From assembly GCA_026929865.2 (NCBI GenBank), contig CM049418.1:6595501-6659500 (forward strand): a stretch of 64,000 nucleotides of DNA, in the 5' to 3' direction. The notes beneath the pieces were generated by a model. The model did not search any database. It was given only the letters and a program-made list of their open reading frames with translations, and was not told the origin of the DNA. Shown in pieces: positions 1 through 12,500 of the stretch (within the stretch, counting starts at the first letter, position 1; every line of letters begins with the position of its first letter). The DNA comes from Hyperoplus lanceolatus (taxonomy: Eukaryota; Chordata; Actinopteri; Uranoscopiformes; Ammodytidae). Made by a program: the position numbers and the translations under genes.

Positions 1-2969
1 ACAATGCATTTCTCCTTTATATTCCTTCAAATGTGTCTTTTTACGGATTAATTCTGCAGTTACACCTTTCTGGAAAATCAATGTCTCTTTTTTAGAACTA
101 CAGCTTTTTAAAAAGGCTTTTGATTCAAACATATACAAAAATAAGTGTGTATTGTTTTCCATCAAAACATGAACCTGGAGAGAAAGACATAAATGAAAGG
201 GTTTATAAATAAATAAATAAAGTGTTGCATACCTGTGTTACATCTATGCTAAATGTGTATTTTATTTTGAAAAAAAGCCATATAAAGTCAGTCAAATACA
301 CAAACATTGGATCAGATTGACAGCCTTCAATACATCAGCAGCCACAATCGTCACCCATGTCTCTTAACGCTAGTCCATAATCTCCCTCCTTGCTTGTATG
401 AATGTGTGATAGTATCGGTCATCATTCATTCCTATGGGACCTATTATTTGTAGTCAAGCCCCTGCGTGTTTTATGTGGTGCTGCAGAGGGTGACCTCTGT
501 AAGAGAGACTAGACATGTGAGATTTAGTTTGAAGGGCACGGTGGACAGTTGTGTTCAAGGCAGTGAATAAAACCGACTTGGCAAAAAACGAAACACCACA
601 GATGTCAACACCAAAAGATTTGAATCTTTGCAACTTCAACAAGCCTGACAGTCATGGCAGTCAGCTCTGGGATCAGACACTGAGCAAACCCTTGCTATAC
701 TGTGTGTCAACAATACATTATATTTTTTCTTTTTGCTCTATGACCTTAAAATTTAAAGAAAACACGCCACTAGTTTAAGTGCTGCCACTTCAAACCATAC
801 ACAACGCCTCCCAGTTACTTAAGCCATGTGTTATATTTAAAAGTGACTGATCATATCAAATTCATAACAATGAGGCATGAGGTAACAACATAGAATGATT
901 CCTGCCTCACGGTTCACAATGAGGCACCCATATTTAGCTGGTAACAACAACATACAACTTTGGCTAAACTAAAGGAGTGCTTTCATCCCCTGCAAACAGC
1001 TAGATTTGCAACACTCCATTCCTCTTTGTACTAATTAACTCAACACCGAAAGCCCTCTCTTCTCTGCTTCTTCATGCCCATTCTTATGAAAATTCTTTTC
1101 AAAATGGCATAGCACAAACGGGAGAAGTCTGGCTGCAATTTACCAGTAACCTTGAGGGAAAACTGCTGTAAATTAACTGCACTCGCAACACGATTCAAAA
1201 TTAAATAAGGTATGAATATTTGGAAATGGCTTTTTGTATTGTAATATAATAGCTTTTTAATTAGCAAACAGAAAACTGAAGACTTTGATTCGGTAGCTAT
1301 ATCAGATATGTTGCATATCAGAGTATCTTTATCTCTATCTCTCTGCCCCATCAGTAAAAATGCCATTTTAGATTTCCATGTGTAGGTCTGATCCCGAGCA
1401 TGTACACTGCTATGGTTTGAGTCAAAGTCAAATGCAAAATTTGTAAATGTTAGGTTTGTTTTGGTGTGATTTTGACACAGACAACCACCAGCTGATAACA
1501 AAGATATTAGAAAAATACATCTAAAATAGGATCACCTGTGATATTATATATATATATGTATGAAATGTATATATTTAATGACTGCCCGTTTAATTTCCAA
1601 TATCCTGGGCTTCTATGCAACTGTTTGCTGATTATTCAAAGATTATGATCACACTTCTTGAAGATTGAACACAATTTTGCTCTTACCACAGAAAAATGAC
1701 TGAGTTCTTGAACATGACTACAATGGACTTTAGAATGTATCATAGAGAAAACCAAATGAAATACACTTTGAGGGAAGCCCATTATCATAATTATCATTGA
1801 GCATTTCCCCATTATGTTCATTCAAATGAGCTATTCCTCCAAAACAAATTATGAACATATTTCTTAGGAATGAGGGTTCGTCTGCACCGTCCTATCTTCT
1901 TTTTAAATCAACTTTTTTTCTCCTTTGTGGGAAAATAACATACATTGGAAAAGAGGGATGAATCTATAGAATAGAGCAAAAATGTATGTAATGAAATCAT
2001 AATAAGTCTTAACATATTGCTGTAAAAACCAGTAAAAGTAGTAAAAGGAAGCTGGGATATTTAAGCATAGGGTTTTATCATTTGAGAGGAGTAGGTTCGA
2101 AATATTCATGTCTCACTATATTTCTAAATAATGAGGTGTTAAACAGTCCGAAGCAGCTCATTGTGATACTGTGTTGTGGTTAAACTTGTGTTTGTTGAAG
2201 TTGTGGACCCGACTGTGCTTGTGTCTCTTCCTTATCCCTCCAAACTTATATCTGCCTTCTAGTAATGAACTGCATATCTGTGCCATTGCCCTCCTTTGTC
2301 ACGCCAAAGGGATGGATCTGTTCTTTATCTCCAATGTTCCCCCGAAATAAATTACACTGCGCAAGTAAAAGACAAGCAATTCTTCTGCTGCAGAGATTGC
2401 CTTGTGTTTGTCCGGAGCGTGTTTTTGTAATGCTTTTGTTCTGGCACTGATCTTTTTAAGAATTGACTTGAACAGCTGGAAATGCGTTCCCCACCCCCCT
2501 AGCCCCCCACACACCCCTCTCCAAAGTTAAACATGCAAAGTGTTTGTTTCTATCATTCATGTTGTGTTTGCGAAAAACAAAAGTGTACACGCAGATAAGC
2601 AAACAGAGCTTTTCCTCCGGGCAGAAGCTTAAGCAGTCGACTTTGTTCATTTTTCATCAGCGGTGACTGAAATTTTAAAGGGCTGTTGTCAGATAAATAA
2701 ATGAAACATGTAATCACACAAATTCTTTTTAAGAATGAAAGAGGCTGTTTTTAATATATGTTACCCGTGTTTTTTCGAATAAATGATCACCAAACTTCAC
2801 ATTACGATTGTTTTTTTTGCGTTTGCTTTTCTCTTAGGCTTTCAGGGAACACTGGTAGTGGTGGGTCAGCCAATGACAAGTCATTTATTTTAAATAAAAA
2901 TATATTTAAAGTATCCTAAATAGGAACTGGAAGGCTACATATACTGTTATACTGTTAAAGCAACAATAA
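1..2969. other. AT-rich noncoding stretch, no gene supported
   Basis: No frame shows codon bias, domains or splice-flanked structure. The longest frame (minus strand, 1040-1501, 153 codons) has an unstructured composition and resembles no family I know. Small simple repeats are present: an AAAT run at about 205-221 and a TA run at about 1545-1558. I see nothing else that can be supported. Confidence 0.6.
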
Positions 2970-3110
2970 GCCATGCCAGCAGCTCTGAGGGGCTGTAATT
3001 AGGCACTTAGGGGATTTGAGCTAAATGCTAATGTCATGTGCTCCCAATGACAATATCGACATGTTCACCTTTTAATCATGCAGAATGCTTAAGAGAATGT
3101 AATTCGTACA
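2970..3110 (-). repeat. Decayed dispersed fish repeat, copy 1
   Basis: Seen: phrases such as GCCAGCAGCTCTGAGGGGCT, followed by TTAGGCACTTAG, TTTGAGCTAAATGCTAATGT and CCCAATGACAATAT, in that order. From memory these correspond to the minus strand of a repeat very common in percomorph genomes, built of 'gctagcatg / atgctaacat / tttagctcaaagcac' words. The same words occur on the plus strand near 9.41 kb. The copy is eroded, has no open frame, and its ends are uncertain. Confidence 0.5.
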
Positions 3111-4625
3111 GGCCTTACTACTACTACTACCAACAGCAGTACACTATTAGCCAGGCATGTTAGCTTATTTTAGACCAGATAAGATTGAATTACAATTTTG
3201 CCTGTTGTGTTTTTGGTTTTGCAGTTGGAATTGATTGAAGAGAACACTAACCAATTTATATGCAGAGCCCCCATGTAGGCTGTTTCAGCATCCAGAGCTA
3301 TCTAAAGGTCAACATGCCTGCCGCAGCTAGTTATGGTTGCTAAGTTATGACCTAACAATCGCTGTGTTGCTAAACTACGATTAAACAATTACTGTCCAGG
3401 CGGGCGGGGTTTTGGCAAGGGTCATTTACAAAGCCTGACCTTGAGGTAATATGTTGTGCAAAAGTCTGCACAACTTAATTTGGACCACATGGATGCAAGA
3501 TATAGAATGTCATTTATCAGCCCCAAATGCCACGACATTAATATATGTTTTATTCGCCCCCTATAATAAATATGTTTGTGTTGAAAAGTAGAAGGTGTAA
3601 TTTAAAAGAAATAACACCATGGAAGGAATGTGCCCACCTGACGCTCAGCTCAGCTCCCAAAACTCTTGCAAATCTTGTAAAAACTTCTGGCCTGGAGTCT
3701 CGTAACAGACTTCCTCGGCTTCATGAGCAACTGTTATGGGGGAAAGCCGGTTAAACGTCTGAGGAAGTTCAGCATTGTGATGGAGGGGAGAAAAAAAGAT
3801 TCTTAAAAAAGTTATCTGTCATCCCTGTGAGTCAGACGTGCAGAGCTGCCCCGTCTGGCTAGAGGGAAAAAAAAAAAAACAGTCATAAAGTGTCAGCTTC
3901 ACTCGTCATCTTCAGAATTCAATTTTATAACAGCCGATGAAATTCCCCATTTACTGCTATTTTTAGATAGCACATATACAGTATTTACTCATTTCCGTAT
4001 GCAAATGAATCCATTAAAACAGTTATGAGGGGGGAAAATCCATTATGCCCACATTACAATGGCGGTTGTTATTCAGGTCAAAGTTTTGGCTGTGCTATTA
4101 TGTCTGCTGTGCAACAACATGCCGGAAAAGCAAGGCACTGGTGAGCTTTCATCACTCGCTCATTTACCAACGTATAACATTTGGGATGGTGCTGTTTATT
4201 TCCATATAAATAAAGCACATGCATTTAAATTGGGGTCTGAATTTTAATCTAGTGGCAGGTTTATCTGCTATGTCACCCCCCCATTATTTATGGGGGGAGG
4301 GGAGAAAAAAAACAGCTACTGTCTGCTCATTATTTTTGTTATATTTAATTCATGTTCGGCATATTTTTCCAAGCAGATTCTTGCACTAAAAAGATTTATA
4401 GAAGGAATAACTTTTTTTCAGGCACAAAGTGGATGATCATGACATGCACACAGAGTAAGTGAGCCACGGATTTGGGGCAGTATTCATGAAAGCAGCAGAC
4501 AGTCACATTTGATCTTTGAACGGGTTTGCGGCCTGAAAATTTCAACAAAATATAGACCGTGACCGAAATGACCTCTCCCAAAAAAAGAACATCTTGGGAG
4601 CCGTTTTGCTGCGGCAAAATCGCCT
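3111..4625. other. Noncoding stretch, no gene supported
   Basis: AT-rich sequence with a TAC microsatellite stub near 3117-3131 and A-runs near 3860. Short open frames are present but without coding character. Nothing else supportable is seen. Confidence 0.55.
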
Positions 4626-4641
4626 TCTCTCTCTCTCTCTC
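4626..4641. repeat. (CT)n microsatellite
   Basis: Eight CT/TC dinucleotides in a row, immediately before the CpG-richer block that starts at about 4642. Confidence 0.9.
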
Positions 4642-4910
4642 GCTTGCATTTCGCCATCTCCAAGAAGCAAAGGTCAAACCTAATCACGGCTAACAATGAT
4701 TCTGAGTGGTGCTTCTTGGCTTTCCATCTCCGAGATGACAGCGGACAGAATTATGCATCAAACACGGCTCCATCCGTCTGGGCGCACTTTAAATTTGGAT
4801 CACGCCGGATTACCCATAAGGCCGTGGCATATTCCGAGCATCGTTTGTCATCCAAAACGACTTATGCCTTGCTCGTAGTGACCAAGAAGAAAATGCGTAA
4901 GGGGAGGCAC
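4642..4910. other. CpG-richer complex block, candidate regulatory element or exon
   Basis: About 270 bases of complex sequence, distinctly richer in CpG than the AT-rich surroundings. Two plus-strand frames are open across much of it (4644-4916 and 4696-4878). Neither product resembles a family I recognise, and no convincing splice signals bracket the block. In fish gene deserts such blocks can be conserved noncoding elements or exons. Which applies here is inference and cannot be settled from one sequence. Confidence 0.25.
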
Positions 4911-7622
4911 TTCTAAAGCATGATGTGCTGTGAGCCTGCTGAATATCCTGATTCATTCTTTGAGCTTGTATGCAAATCTACTGGCTTTAGGCTGCTTTTG
5001 TCTCGTCCACAGCAGGTGTGTAACCTGTGGCAGCTGAATGTACTGTCCGGGGAAAAAGATATGTATCATACAAACAAGAGCTCTGTATTGCTGGCATGCT
5101 CCAACCTCCTTCTGTTCTCTCTTGGGCTGTGTGAAGTAACTCAGTCTTTGAGTTTTGTTTCTGATGCTCTGTTGCAGTCTTTGTGATCACTAATACCACG
5201 CAGCATCTGTTGTATACTGATGCCTTGCTAGTGGTGGGCGGCGGCGATGTTTTTTGTCATTTTTGAGAGTCCATTTTTGATTTAGAACCAATTAAAGGGG
5301 AGGATTACAAATCAGGCCTTATGCTGTTGATTTCAGTACTAAAGTTATTATATCAGTTAATTAATAACATTCATCGCAGAGCTAAATGTGGTGGTGGGGG
5401 CGGGGGGAATTATCTGTCAACACTTCAAGTAAATTAAAAAGAAACACTTAAAAAAACAGTGAAATTGCTGTATGTGTCTTTCAAATTAGTTTGAATAGTT
5501 GCACTTAAGGTTCCAGCCGAAAAATAACAGTAGAAATGTTGTTCACTAATGAAGTACTTCTATGTCTGGATATCTATTTGTATAGAGGAGAAAATGTCAC
5601 CGTGAGTATTTTTAATAATGACAGGGACCAACAGGACTACTCTTAATGGACTTTTAGAAAAACTTTGTCCCGGAAAGTTGACAAAGTAAACCGGGGACTT
5701 TAACTTAGTAAAACAATTATGTAAATATATAATGAAATAATGATTTTCAGTGTGCACACAGCTAAAATAATAAAAAGGTTGCTGCACTAATCTTTGCAGT
5801 TTGCACTTGTAAAATGTAAATTATACAACTAAATAATGACATATCAGTGTGACACAGTTACCCTGTTTCACCTTCATGACAATGTGTAACACTAGCACTG
5901 CACTATGTAGCTATTACCCGTGTTCTTACATAGTAATTGTGTGTTAAAAGTGTTTTATCCATACCCCGTGTATACTAAATAATGGCATGTCATTTATGGG
6001 CTATAATGTTAAGTGTCTTAAGTGCAGCAAACTTCCATGTTTGTTTCCACGTTTGAATGATGCTTATCACTGATGGGAAATAGGTCAATTCATTGCATTT
6101 AAGACTCATGAAACTGCAATGTTTCTAAGAGAGGCTGGGTGAACATAATCTATATATGCACTATAAAATAGAATGGATGGTAGAATAGAGGAGTCAAACA
6201 AAGAGAAAAAAGCACAACACCAGCCCACACAATAGATCAGCGCACCAGTAACAAAAGCAGTTCCTTCAGGCTTTACTGTGAAGATGGAAGGAACAAAGTG
6301 AATCTGGGGAGGGTATTCTTTTTTCTGACCCAAGGGCATTTTAAAGCCCTGTGTGAAGCAACAACCCGCTCCACTGAACTTTTAACTCGAACCACGCATT
6401 CAATCTCGGTTGGTGAATTAAATAAATAAAAAAAGAACACATGATAGCGCCGCAATTAATATTTCATGCGCCGCAGAGACGTGTGGTGCTACAAGTCCCC
6501 TTCCCAGCATGCAATTGGCACAGGACACATACACGGTGGCAGCAGCTCTGAGTTATTCAAATACAAAGGGAGAGGGAGTTTTTTTCTTCTGTGTAGATCG
6601 TTCAATCTAACAGTTAGAATGCTCATGCTTTGCTGTAGATGGTATTTCCACTGAGTGCAATACAGTTCTTAACATTAAAATGAACCATTTCCTTATATAT
6701 ATTTTCCTTCTTGTAGCAAGATGCCCGAGATGGATCACAGCATGTAGCCCTGCCTCACACTGTCACCTTCACCAGCACAACAGTTCCCTTTTATACAAGA
6801 CAATAAATGTTCAATTTAAAGGCGCCATATAAGGAATTAGAAAGGAGATTTATTTGGGTTCTCTTAAAATTGTGTGTAGCATCATAGCTACATAAATCAT
6901 AGTATTTTAATAGCACTGTAATATGCTTCCAATCAGTTATTTATACAATATCCCATTCTGAAGTCTATTCCCCATTTGTGTTTTTCTATTTATTACCCTC
7001 CGTTGTCAGGGCAGCTATTACAATTAGTACACCACACAACATTTTGTCTGTGCAACGCATTCATAACATGAATAATAAAAATAATAGTCTGAATCATTTG
7101 TTGCACTGTGGTGCAGCAGCGGCATCAATACAAAAAGGTGACTCCTGATTTTACCTTTGAGCAAATTGTTTCTAATTATTAATCTTCATCTTTGATACTG
7201 AGTGTATCACCACCTGATACGAGAAAACGATCAAAACTCTTCAGAGACTTTGTTGTCAATAGGTGAAGACAAGACAAGAGGCGAGTGGCCAGTCCAGACT
7301 AGCAGTCGTTGCAATTCTGGCAACGCCCTGCTCTGCCTGTCTCTCTAATGAACCCGCCGCATATTAATCCCTATCACTAATGATAAGCTTCCCCAGCATT
7401 CACTAATGAACACATGTTAACGCTGGCCGGGCCCTCTTGCTCAGCACTGGTAGGACCGGCCTGAAACACACTGTATGTCTGCAGACCAAACAAATCACAG
7501 TCAACAACATGACACGATTTACCTTTTGAAGCTACAAGGGCAAATAGTGAATAATGAGCCAGGGAATCAGGAGGTTCTTCCAACATGGCTACCACCAATG
7601 CTCTCCATCTTATCTGTTCATA
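4911..7622. other. Noncoding stretch, no gene supported
   Basis: AT-rich, with G-runs near 5393-5407 and two copies of the word GCGCCGCA near 6447-6476. No frame looks coding. No inverted-repeat element with clear ends was found. Confidence 0.55.
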
Positions 7623-7760
7623 TTAAAGGGTCAGTTCACCCAAATGACAGAAAATAAAATGTATTTCTCTGCTAGAAAGTAATCCCAAAACTGTTCAGAA
7701 AGATGTCTGCCTTGTGACCAGGGCTGTTGTCTCTAGAGACAAGTTCATGTTGAGTTTCTC
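7623..7760 (+). mobile_element. 5' fragment of a TTAA-type miniature transposon
   Basis: Starts TATTAAAGGGTCAGTTCACC, the characteristic left end of a very abundant fish miniature element ('ttaaaggg-(a/t)cagttcaccc'). Downstream words near 7691-7715 (CTGTTCAGAAAGATGTCTGC) also match my recollection of that family. The complementary right end was not found downstream, so the copy is truncated or eroded. Family recognition is from memory, not a search. Confidence 0.5.
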
Positions 7761-9404
7761 CATATGTAATTTTTGGATGTGGAATTGGAAAGCGGCATAT
7801 TAAACACTACTCTAACCAGCTGAAGGAGGGTAAGTAGGAGCAGGGGGGGTTCAATGCCAAGTTTTTGACTTGGAAAAAACGGACCAATAAACCATCATCA
7901 TTGACAATCCACTTAAAAATGTAAAAGGAAAATTCCCTTTTTCGAGAAATGATGTTTATATACAGTACTACTAATACATGTCTCGGGAAATATAACTGCT
8001 GCCTATATTACAGAATGTCCAATGGCTATTTTCCAGTGGAGTAAGCCACTGAGGTGTCCATGTTATTAGTGAACATTATGTTGATTTTTTTTTTAGTCAT
8101 TTGGCTTTATGACTTCTCTACAAAACTATTTGCTCATGCAAAATTTGTATAAAATCAGTTTTTCGAGCAGTCGTGGTTGAACAACTGCATGGTTTGATAG
8201 CTGAATGTTGCACCTGTTTAAAATAAGTAACAGATATGAAAAATAAAACGCAGAGGACGTTACCTCTCTGTCCTTAATGCTAGTCATCCCGCTATAAAGT
8301 ATTTCATTGAAAAGCATTACCAAACAGGATGTTTTCCATTAGTGCAGGTTGCAGCAGAATGTCTATTTCTCCGGTGTCACATTGTTTGTGACAACATGAC
8401 AATTGTTACTACTTCAACACATTACATATTTAACATTTACATGCAGTGTTAACGGCTTCATTTTCATTGTGTGTGTGAGTGATGATATAGCCCACTACAG
8501 CCCACATGGCCTGTGCTAGAATGATGGATTTTTCGAGTTGCAGTGATGTGTGGGCCCGAGTGTAGATATACACACCGTGGCATCAACCTATCGCTCGCAT
8601 GCTGTTTGATGGGTAAGTCGAAGCAGTGTGACACAGAGGGTGAAACACCAAATGTATTGTCCTGGCAGGATGTTTTAGGCAGGCTTTGATGGACTGGTGA
8701 TCTGGCAGGCACATTACGGCCTCCTGGGTCCTTTCAGGCACATAAATCAACCCTGGGGGAAGTCTTCCTGAGGATAGCACACCCTTAGCTGCACACTGAA
8801 ACACAAACTGCCCTTGGACGTATGCTATTATTTTTAAAAAATACAAAAAACCTCCATATATGCTACCATCCCACCTCTGTAAATGACCATCTGAGCTGGC
8901 TAAAGTTATTTTTATGGATGCCAAATGGGAACCTATACAAATATTGGAAGTATCTCTACATCAAGGCACAAACAGAGGCAAAAAGCCCTCCGAGCACCAG
9001 ATGTACACATACTGTATGAAGCAGCTGTCACTCCAATACCTTGTGGCAGCTCTGACAGACAGCAAATGCTGCAAGAGGAAAGAAAAGGGGAGGAGAGAAA
9101 AATGCGAGGGAAGTCACATATCAATGTCAGCCTACAGGGGTTAAGACTCCCCACCTGCAATAAAACATTTGGATCACAAAATTGTCCTTTCCAACAATCA
9201 AAGGTGTTGTGACAGTTGACTCGTTAAGCTGTTTGTTGACAAATATTCTCAACGTCTATTCAGACACTTCATTTAAAAGCGGATGAATATTTAGAATTAT
9301 AATTCTGATGGGTCTAAAATGTTGATTTCCCTGGTTCCTCTCCAATGTACTTCTGTCCTACTTTTCAGCAGCTGTTTGCACAGTCTCCTCGTTCTAATGA
9401 TGAC
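7761..9404. other. Noncoding stretch, no gene supported
   Basis: Several short frames overlap on both strands (around 8.46-8.92 and 8.91-9.21 kb), but none has recognisable domains or consistent splice boundaries. No repeat ends were identified. Confidence 0.5.
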
Positions 9405-9515
9405 AGGGCTAAAATTTGAATAATAGCATTTAGCTTAAGGGACCACAGTGCATAACTGCAGCCTCACACAACTGCTAACTTGGCTGTACATTCATAGTCG
9501 CAGCCATGGGACATA
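9405..9515 (+). repeat. Decayed dispersed fish repeat, copy 2
   Basis: AATAGCATTTAGCTTAAGGG, CCACAGTGCATAACTGCAGC, CTCACACAACTGCTAACTTG and GCTGTACATTCATAGTC occur in order. This is the plus-strand counterpart of the words in copy 1 at about 3.0 kb. The copy is degenerate and has no coding content. Confidence 0.5.
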
Positions 9516-12500
9516 AAGTGCAATAATGGGACATTTATCTTATTTGCACTATTTGAACTATAAAAACCCAAGAGACGTATCACTCCTACTGTGTAATCAG
9601 ATGCACATCCTCAGTGAGGTGCTAATGACAACACTGTCAGGCTCCATGTGGTAAGCAGCTTGTTAGCTAGCTTATATTTTGAGAAATTTCATAGAAAATG
9701 CATTTTGAATAGAAGTTCAGGAGTCTTGCTGGGAAAGAAAAACATTTTATTACCGAGTGACTACATTCATTTCCTTTTCACTTACCTGTACACTTATTGC
9801 TTCAAGGTTCTGAATGAAAGCATATTTCTATACTTCATACAGTACCTACAGTACATTACCAAAGGATTTCTTTTTTACAGTTTAACCAATAATTGGAGCC
9901 CAGTCTCCCTGCCTGCCTCCCACATCTCTATATCTGCTGCCATTCATCTGCATCAGCGTGTAAAGGTTGGCTTCATTATGTCGCTCTATGACATTTCCAC
10001 TAACCAGTGCGGCTGAAACACAGGTCAGGTCATGTTGCAGTTAATCCCTTTTCATTGAATCCTCTGTCACACATAACGTCTTTCACCAAAGTCTCCAATA
10101 ATACTGCTGTAAAAAAAAAATCTTTAGCGAACACTGATCCTCTTCGCTATGTATGGACACCAAATGTCAGTAGATATTGTGCTCACCCTGGAGTTATTTC
10201 TGGCCATGGACATTGTTCAGCATTTAAGCCGCTCTGTGAGGCAGCGATGCAATTTATATGATACCTTGACATTTTCCAGCCATGGCCCTTACATAAGGTG
10301 AGAAGTTTTAACAAGGTTACACAGCACCACTTTTGTGAAAATGAAGGAATTTGGAACATGTACTTTTTAGTCTGGCGACACCAAATTAACAACCAATATT
10401 CAAAATGCCATCGTTCAGGTTAATAATACACTGCAATCCTCAACTTGTCCGCTATACTGCCGCTACGCATGCTGAATCAGAAATAGATTCACAACCACTT
10501 TTACGTCACTGTGTCAATGACTAAAAGCTAAAAACACAATCAACTCGCTCCTGTGAAAACATAAAGCCGGATGCACTTGCCAAACAGTCGTAGAAGGCAT
10601 TATAGTCCTCTACAGCAGCAATGCCTATTCCCAAAAACACACCTACGTCCTCATATCACTATTTCAAAGTCAATTGTTGGTTTAACACATTTTTGTGTTA
10701 ATGCATCACAGGGAAGGGGGAAAGGTGTCCATGTGAAAGTAGGCCATTGGGAAGACTGATGGATAGCATTACGCCAAACGGGCCATTATGAGGGAGCTGT
10801 GGATCATAAACAAATGACATAACGATCACGAGGTGGTGTAGGAGTGGAGGGGAAGATGGGTATTCTATCAGGCTACACTAAACGCAGCAGTTAAAGTGTT
10901 TCACTTATGATAAATCAACGAAGGCACTGAAGGAAGGCCAGGCCAGTCCACTACTTGTGCTCTTCAACAGTCTGCCAGGGCTGCTTGTATCTGTCCATGT
11001 TGCTTCCTCTTTCATTTCCCCTGTAAAACACAGAAAAACACACGCCTCTCCTTCCATCTTCTTCTCAGTCTTTGTAGCAGCAGTTGAAAAGCAGTGGAGC
11101 GGCTCGGTCATTCATGGGGCTCCATGATCTATGTTGATGACACTGACTTGCAAGCACCTACAGTCCCACAAACTCCATTTGGCGTGACCTTAGTCATAAC
11201 CCGGTCTCAAACCGCTGGCTCCGATAGATACCATCATTTATCATAAAGGATCTTCCAATTGGCCTTCTGACAATGACTTCCACTTCACAAATTAGTAAAT
11301 CAACAACTACATACATAAGGAAATGTACAAATCGCTGTAATTACCTTCAGGGTGGGTGATTATCAATCATAATAATGGGTTGTGCCAAGGTGGTGGAGTT
11401 GTTAAAAGGGACCGTCCCATCACCAAAAGGTTTAGGAGTCCTCACAAGGTGTCCTTTAGCAGGGTGCAGCATTCAGGCTATCCATTCAGTCATAATCAAG
11501 TTTCCTTGCATGAAAGTCATTGTTGGATTATTGAGCCTACCCTTATGAGGGATGCTAGCTGCATCGCTGTATAGATGGCTAAGTAAGCATGTTTGCTGGT
11601 CTACCACTTTGCTGGACTACAATATCTATATAAAAAACTATTTAAGCACTTCCATAAGACCTTCAAAACTTTTTCTCTTATAGGCGTCAAGATTATGTAA
11701 TATGAGCTGTTTAAGGTCCCTTGTCCACTCCATGTTGTAATTAAATGGTGCATATTCACAAATGTGCCATTGTTCAAATCGAAAAAAACAGTGCTGTCGC
11801 CGCCACTTCTCAGTCGGTGATCCATTTCTGATAGAAGTATCAATTAAATAAGTAAATGCAATATAAGTGTTAATCAAATCAAATCTGACTAATCCTGTCC
11901 TTGAGTTTAAGTGTTTAAGTGTTTAATGTGCTACACCTCCTCAAGAACCATTACTTCTTTGAAGTCAGACTCAATTTGTACTTGTAAAACTCTCTTATTT
12001 TTTAAATTTTTTTGCTATAAGTTTCAATGTTTTTTTGCATAAAGTCACGGCCAAAGGAGCTAATCAGAGACCGTTTCAAAGTACCTTCAGTGGAATTAAC
12101 AAATCAGCCACAGCTTTCTGGTGACATACTGTGCTTGAGATGGTCTCAGCACTGTCTTCCTCACCTCACTGGCCAACCCAGCTGTCGAGTGTCTGTCAAT
12201 CAAACCATAGACCCAAGAGGAAGAGACATCTCAGTCCAACAACTGTGGGATATAGTGACTTCTTCCCATCCACTTTGGAAATAGCTGAGCAAATTCAATA
12301 GAATCCAAATGAGTTCAATTAATACTTGATGTAATCTAATTTGAGAAAATATTATGCCGGGGCCATTATTAATATACTGTAGCTCAACATTCCAAGTCCT
12401 CTTTGAGCTTCACAAATGAGCCACGGTTGAAGTTGGAGCCATTTCCAAAGTTGCACAGAGGCTTCGCAGTGTCTTTTGGGTTCTGTCCCCAAAGTCCCAT

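Noticed and set aside
1040-1501. 153-codon minus-strand frame, among the longest in the window
   Set aside because: No domain or codon bias, no splice context; length is compatible with chance in 64 kb.
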